From Verrucomicrobiales bacterium (GTDB lineage Bacteria > Verrucomicrobiota > Verrucomicrobiia > Limisphaerales > UBA1100): 9,369 bases of DNA. The position numbers were made by a program, and so were the translations under genes. Below the pieces are notes generated by a model. It saw only the letters and a list, made by a program, of their open reading frames with translations, was not told where the DNA came from and did no database searches. The DNA lies in NCBI GenBank assembly GCA_003517285.1, contig DPAW01000134.1:1-9369 (forward strand). The letters are read 5' to 3'. Position 1 is the first letter of the stretch, and every line of letters starts with the position of its first letter. This document shows positions 6,117-9,369 of this stretch, piece after piece.

Positions 6117-7010
6117 CTACTTCATCTTGTCGAAGTTTTGCTGGAGGATTTCCCAGTCTTCCATGCCCTTGGTTTTCTCAAGGAACTTCGAATTTACTTC
6201 GGCTTCCTTATCTTGTTTGGTTGGTCGACTAATTTGGTAGTAGACACCAAAATAGCCAGGTACTAGTTCCTCAGCTAGAGCGTAGGCAGCATTCTCATCT
6301 GTAGGATCATGATCCTCGGGAATCTCCTTAAACTCGCCTCCTTTACGAGGGTTGCTGGAATCAAAGGCACCATCATAAAATTCGGTGCATTCACTCAAAC
6401 ATTCAATAAAGGCAAAGCCCTTGTGATCCATTGCCGCCTCCATCATGGATAGCAGATGCTTGGGGTTGGTGTGAGTGGTTCGGGCTACAAAAGTCGCTCC
6501 CGCCGAGATGGCCTGTTGCATTGGGTTAATCGGCTTATCAATTGCTCCCCACATATCTGTTTTACTTTTGAAGCCAATTGGGCTTGTGGGTGAAGTTTGC
6601 TTCTTAGTGAGACCATATACATTATTGTCCATTACGCAGTAAGTGAGATTAACATTCTTCCTTGCGCAATGATTGAAATGATTACCTCCAATAGAGAAAG
6701 CGTCTCCGTCACCACCAAAAACAAAAACATCTAAATCTTGCCGGCTTATGGCAATGCCAGTTGCAAAAGGTAACGCTCTGCCATGAATATAATGTGCTCC
6801 GTGGGCTTGGACAAAATAGGGAAATCGGCTGCTGCAGCCAATTCCCGCAACGGTAGCAAATTTTTCATGATGTAAACCACGGTTTTGAAGCAATTTAAAA
6901 TATAGTGCGAGCACCGAGAAATCACCACAACCCGGACACCAAGTCGGCTTGTCGGCAGCTAATTCCTTTTTAGTGAGCGGTTTTCTTTCAACTTCAGCGG
7001 TTGCATTCAT
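6117..7010 (-). CDS. korB: 2-oxoacid:ferredoxin oxidoreductase, beta subunit (KorB-like)
   Basis: The thiamine-diphosphate-binding half of a CoA-acylating 2-oxoacid:ferredoxin oxidoreductase, most likely the 2-oxoglutarate enzyme that makes succinyl-CoA and reduced ferredoxin. Cysteines C25 and C28 (WCPGCGDF) and C59 (GIGCSSRFP), plus one in IECLSEC, are the expected ligands of the single 4Fe-4S cluster. GDGDAFSIGGNHF followed by DNNVYGLTKKQTSPTSP is the Mg-ThDP motif; the SPTS phrase is typical of the two-subunit 2-oxoglutarate/2-oxoacid type. Length (297) is normal for the family. Its ATG overlaps the korA stop by four bases (ATGA), and an AGAGGA ribosome binding site lies at 7022-7017 with a 6-base spacing, so the two subunits are translationally coupled. 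A broader 2-oxoacid or pyruvate specificity cannot be excluded by sequence alone. Base composition is lower in G+C than the genes to the left. Confidence 0.92.
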   Translation of the reverse strand: MNATAEVERKPLTKKELAADKPTWCPGCGDFSVLALYFKLLQNRGLHHEKFATVAGIGCSSRFPYFVQAHGAHYIHGRALPFATGIAISRQDLDVFVFGGDGDAFSIGGNHFNHCARKNVNLTYCVMDNNVYGLTKKQTSPTSPIGFKSKTDMWGAIDKPINPMQQAISAGATFVARTTHTNPKHLLSMMEAAMDHKGFAFIECLSECTEFYDGAFDSSNPRKGGEFKEIPEDHDPTDENAAYALAEELVPGYFGVYYQISRPTKQDKEAEVNSKFLEKTKGMEDWEILQQNFDKMK

Positions 7011-8821
7011 TTATTTTCCTCTAGTTTTGATTTTACTCGATCCAAAACATCTTTAACTCGCCAAGTCATAGCATCAGCTTTGTTGATTCCTTGGATTTTT
7101 TTGTCACAGTATCTTGCTCTTAGTAATGCGCACAATTGCCCATACCCATATAAGTTTTCATCGTTATTTTCGACAACAAACACATGGTTGAAACCGGAAA
7201 ATATATCCTCTAGGCCTTCAGGGAGAGGGTTGATATGACGGATAGTTAAAGAGGAAATACTATCGCCCGTCTTGCGTGCTCGCTCGGTAGCTTCCCTAAG
7301 ACTGCCTTGAGTACTCCCCCAGCCGACCATCAGCACGTTGCCTTCTTCAGGTCCGAAGACCTCTGGTTTAGGCAGTTCACGGCCCAAAGCTTGCAATTTA
7401 CTCCTACGTTTTGCGGTCATGTCTGTATGCATTTTAGGTGAGCCACTGGGGTGCCCCATCTCGTTATGCTCTAGACCTGTAACTACTGGATACTTTCCGC
7501 TCTTGATGAAGGTGCCTGGTGCGACGTGTTGCGTAATACCATCAGCACTGGATAAGTCATAAGGTTTATGGTCGTCTCTGGGGGAAAGGTCAGGCGAAAT
7601 ATCCTGGCATACTTCTTTCAAATTAGGCATGCCAAACGCCTCAATTCGGGTCGCAATAGCCTGATCGGTTAGAATGATTACGGGGGTGCTATATTTGCGG
7701 GCAATATTGACTGCTTCAATGGCAGTGTAGAAACAGTCTTCTACACTTGAGGGGGCAATGACTACTCTCGGTGAGTCTCCGTGCCCACCAAAACAAGCAA
7801 TGTTTAAGTCGCTTTGTTCCACGTTAGTTGGCATGCCTGTAGAGGGTCCGCCCCGCTGTACGTCAATTACTAGAAGTGGAATTTCGGCCATAACAGCCCA
7901 ACCTATTGCCTCTGATTTTAGTGCGATACCAGGGCCAGAAGATCCAGTAACAGCACACCTCCCCCCCCAACTGGCACCTATGGCAATTGAAACGGCGGCA
8001 ATTTCATCCTCAGCCTGAACAAAAATACCATTATATTTGGGTAACTCTCGCCGTAAAAGCTCCATGATATCTGACCAGGGTGTGATCGGATAAGCTGCTC
8101 CGTAACGAACGCCAGCTGCTAAAATACCGTAGGCTAGGGCTTCGTTGCCGGTACAAACGACTTGTTCAGTGTCGCGGGCTTTAGGGTCCTCGAATTCGTA
8201 AATTTCTGCCAGTGTGGTGAGCGGATAGCCGTGACCGGCATGGAAAGCTGAAAGCGCGGTTTCGGTAACGCTTTCCGGTTTCCCCTTAAAACGCTCGGTA
8301 ATTAAACCTTCGATACGGGTGGAATCCAGATCAAACATCCGTGCTACCAACCCAAGTGCGAATATGTTTTTGCCTTTGTCTTTGGCCGTGCCTCCTATGG
8401 CTTCTACAGTTAAAGAAGTAATTGGGCAACCGATGTGGCGAAATTTTTCTTGGAGATCTTCGCGGGGCTCGACGTGTGAACTATCGTAAAGGATTACGCC
8501 ACCTTCCTTAACAAAATCAACATGGTTGTCGTAGCTGTGCTGGTAAAAAGCCATTAGCACATCTGCTTCGTCGCCCGAGGAAAGAACCTCGCCCGAGCTA
8601 AGGCGAACCTGAAAGATGGAAGGACCACCAGAAATGGTGGAAGGGATGGTCATGAAAGTCATGACTTCCTGCTCGCTGCGGCCCGCCAAGCGAGCCAGAA
8701 ATCCGCCGATGGACTGGATACCATCCTGTGAATTGCCTGCAATGCGAATAACGGCCTCATGAATTTTAGAGACCTTCGGTTTTTCGCTTACGACCTCATC
8801 GGCCGTGGAACTATCGCTCAT
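7007..8821 (-). CDS. korA: 2-oxoacid:ferredoxin oxidoreductase, fused gamma-alpha subunit (KorA-like)
   Basis: The large subunit of the KorAB complex. Residues ~20-200 form the gamma domain (RIAGNSQDGIQSIGG...LARLAG), the CoA-related part fused in front of the alpha domain. The alpha domain contains TGNEALAYG, the family signature YPITPWSD (244-251), QAEDEIAAVSIAIGAS, TGSSGPGIALKSE and QRGGPSTGMPT, all expected in KorA/PorA alpha subunits. At 604 residues it has the length of the two-subunit archaeal/actinobacterial-type enzymes. No separate delta (ferredoxin-like) subunit or ferredoxin gene is present, so the electron acceptor must be encoded elsewhere. I chose the ATG at 8821; a TTG in frame at 8839 would add six residues but lies inside a hairpin. 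The enzyme would replace or supplement 2-oxoglutarate dehydrogenase in the TCA cycle or run reductively. Confidence 0.92.
   Translation of the reverse strand: MSDSSTADEVVSEKPKVSKIHEAVIRIAGNSQDGIQSIGGFLARLAGRSEQEVMTFMTIPSTISGGPSIFQVRLSSGEVLSSGDEADVLMAFYQHSYDNHVDFVKEGGVILYDSSHVEPREDLQEKFRHIGCPITSLTVEAIGGTAKDKGKNIFALGLVARMFDLDSTRIEGLITERFKGKPESVTETALSAFHAGHGYPLTTLAEIYEFEDPKARDTEQVVCTGNEALAYGILAAGVRYGAAYPITPWSDIMELLRRELPKYNGIFVQAEDEIAAVSIAIGASWGGRCAVTGSSGPGIALKSEAIGWAVMAEIPLLVIDVQRGGPSTGMPTNVEQSDLNIACFGGHGDSPRVVIAPSSVEDCFYTAIEAVNIARKYSTPVIILTDQAIATRIEAFGMPNLKEVCQDISPDLSPRDDHKPYDLSSADGITQHVAPGTFIKSGKYPVVTGLEHNEMGHPSGSPKMHTDMTAKRRSKLQALGRELPKPEVFGPEEGNVLMVGWGSTQGSLREATERARKTGDSISSLTIRHINPLPEGLEDIFSGFNHVFVVENNDENLYGYGQLCALLRARYCDKKIQGINKADAMTWRVKDVLDRVKSKLEENK
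7017..7022 (-). promoter_or_regulatory. Strong ribosome binding site of korB
   Basis: AGAGGA on the minus strand, six bases before the korB ATG and inside the 3' end of korA. It fixes the korB start at 7010 and contrasts with the missing Shine-Dalgarno sequences before the plus-strand genes at 1119, 2761 and 3319. Confidence 0.75.
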
Positions 8822-8893
8822 CGATTGTTGGATCAACAAAATTGCCGGCAGCTATCACGTCCTGCACCCCGGCTTCTTCTCTCAAAGAGAAGA
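8822..8893 (-). promoter_or_regulatory. Structured 5' leader of korA with three hairpins
   Basis: Between the predicted transcription start (~8893) and the korA ATG are three stems in a row. Stem 1 is TCTTCTCT/AGAGAAGA with a 3-base loop (8875-8882 and 8886-8893), a perfect 8-pair stem. Stem 2 pairs GCCG-GCAG (8844-8851) with CTGC and CGGC (8862-8865 and 8870-8873) around a 10-base loop, leaving a 4-base bulge. Stem 3 is TTGTTG/CAACAA with a 3-base loop (8825-8830 and 8834-8839) and ends three bases before the ATG. No Shine-Dalgarno is visible. I recognise no known riboswitch family; regulation at RNA level is inference. Confidence 0.4.
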
Positions 8894-8899
8894 TGAGCG

Positions 8900-8927
8900 A
8901 AACTAACACCAAAAGTCGACCTGTCAA
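8900..8927 (-). promoter_or_regulatory. Candidate promoter of the korAB operon
   Basis: On the minus strand a perfect TTGACA (8927-8922) is followed by 16 bases and TAGTTT (8905-8900), which is preceded by TG one base upstream (extended -10 TGT). Expected transcription start is near 8893, giving a leader of about 70 bases. This is the best sigma-70-like promoter in the window. Confidence 0.55.
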
Positions 8928-9011
8928 ACGATATTCACAAAAGAAATGAGTTTTTTGGAAAGCCAGTATGACTCTGAAAAAATGGAACCAAATCAATTCA
9001 TCAGAAGTGTT

Positions 9012-9061
9012 TTACGCACCCCTGACGATCATTAATTTTACTAATTTATAAGGGGTCGTAA
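9012..9061. repeat. Imperfect inverted repeat after the HAD gene
   Basis: TTACG-CA-CCCC (9012-9022) and GGGG-T-CGTAA (9052-9061) are inverted copies that differ only by one extra base, separated by 29 AT-rich bases. The right arm begins at the base after the HAD stop codon. Neither strand shows a T-run directly after the stem, so it is a poor intrinsic terminator; a rho-type 3' stem, a processing site or a remnant of a small element are alternatives. Confidence 0.35.
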
Positions 9062-9369
9062 TCAGGTCTGTTGGAGGGCCCATTCGAGGCCTTCGAGGAC
9101 GCCTTCGCCGCATTCGCTGGATGCGATAAAGCCGTCGATGCGTTCCATGTGGGCGATGACTTCGCTGATGGAATTGGCCGGAGACACGAGCCATTCGGCG
9201 CGCTCAGGCTGCAACATGGAGAGGTCATTAAAGTGATCGCCAGCTACAAAAATGCCTTCGCGCGGAATATCCAATTGCTGGGCTAGCTCGGTCAAGGCCG
9301 TTCCTTTGGTGAAGTCTGTGTGCGACAAACGCCCGTAGATATCATTGCGCACAAAGGTCAGCTGCTGGT
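9062..9369 (-). CDS. HAD-superfamily hydrolase, C-terminal part (5' end outside window)
   Basis: The frame is open to the right edge and ends at the TGA at 9064-9062, leaving the last ~101 residues. The segment DFTKGTALTELAQQLDI carries the conserved lysine of HAD motif III, and GIFVAGDHFNDLSML is motif IV (GDxxND) with the Mg-binding aspartates. The stretch after it (AEWLVSPANSISEVI) resembles the usual late-core strand and helix. This pattern fits the Cof/sucrose-phosphatase-like (HAD type IIB) phosphatases. The nucleophile motif DxDGT and cap domain lie beyond the window, so the substrate cannot be judged. A GTG at 9352 is in frame but falls in mid-domain and is not the start. It runs in the same direction as korA but is separated from it by 240 bases that hold the korA promoter and an inverted repeat. 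Confidence 0.85.
   Translation of the reverse strand, partial: QQLTFVRNDIYGRLSHTDFTKGTALTELAQQLDIPREGIFVAGDHFNDLSMLQPERAEWLVSPANSISEVIAHMERIDGFIASSECGEGVLEGLEWALQQT

Noticed and set aside
8819..8839. TTG at 8839 as the korA start
   Set aside because: It adds only six unconserved residues, lies inside a hairpin and has no RBS; ATG at 8821 is the simpler choice.
8811..8996. 61-codon minus-strand frame across the korA promoter
   Set aside because: It overlaps the korA promoter, leader and start in another frame and has no recognisable features.
1..9369. CRISPR, tRNA, rRNA, insertion sequence, phage or defence genes
   Set aside because: No repeated-spacer pattern, cloverleaf-like sequence, transposase or defence-type domain was found; the genes are mainly housekeeping and metabolic, so I do not claim a new system here.

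Overview
The window is a piece of bacterial chromosome that mixes core housekeeping genes with one lower-G+C metabolic operon. Three things point to the Verrucomicrobiota or a close PVC relative, but only tentatively because no marker rRNA is present: a high-G+C background, several genes with GTG starts and no Shine-Dalgarno sequence, and the gene set itself (FtsK, a short RodZ, RimO, PgsA, PgpA, an alpha-gamma fused 2-oxoacid:ferredoxin oxidoreductase, and a HAD phosphatase with the phrase GDHFNDL).

Left part (1-6066), mostly plus strand. It opens inside ftsK (C-terminal motor and gamma domains). Next come a GYF-like/cyclic-nucleotide-binding fusion protein, a convergent metallo-beta-lactamase-fold hydrolase on the minus strand, then rodZ-like, rimO, pgsA and pgpA. 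RimO, PgsA and PgpA are packed with gaps of 6 and 3 bases. The order ftsK ... rodZ, rimO, pgsA resembles clusters known in other bacterial phyla, here with two extra genes inserted. PgsA and PgpA carry out consecutive steps of phosphatidylglycerol synthesis, FtsK and RodZ act at the membrane in division and shape, and RimO modifies ribosomal protein S12. Several starts (1119, 2761, 3319, and the minus-strand start at 2639) have a TANNNT -10-like hexamer 6-12 bases upstream and no ribosome binding site, which suggests leaderless or nearly leaderless transcripts.

Middle part (6067-8940). A bidirectional hairpin terminator separates pgpA from a minus-strand two-gene operon, korA-korB (ATGA overlap, strong SD before korB). 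It encodes a 2-oxoacid (probably 2-oxoglutarate):ferredoxin oxidoreductase. This operon is clearly poorer in G+C than the left part and has a conventional TTGACA promoter followed by a leader of about 70 bases with three consecutive hairpins.

Right end (8940-9369). A short AT-rich intergenic stretch holds two tiny overlapping ORFs of doubtful reality and an imperfect inverted repeat. It ends in the 3' part of a minus-strand HAD-superfamily phosphatase that runs off the window.

I see no CRISPR array, tRNA, rRNA, insertion sequence, phage gene or obvious defence system. The points most worth a second look are the leaderless-type promoters, the structured korA leader, the palindrome between the divergent hydrolase and rodZ genes, and the GYF/cNMP fusion protein.
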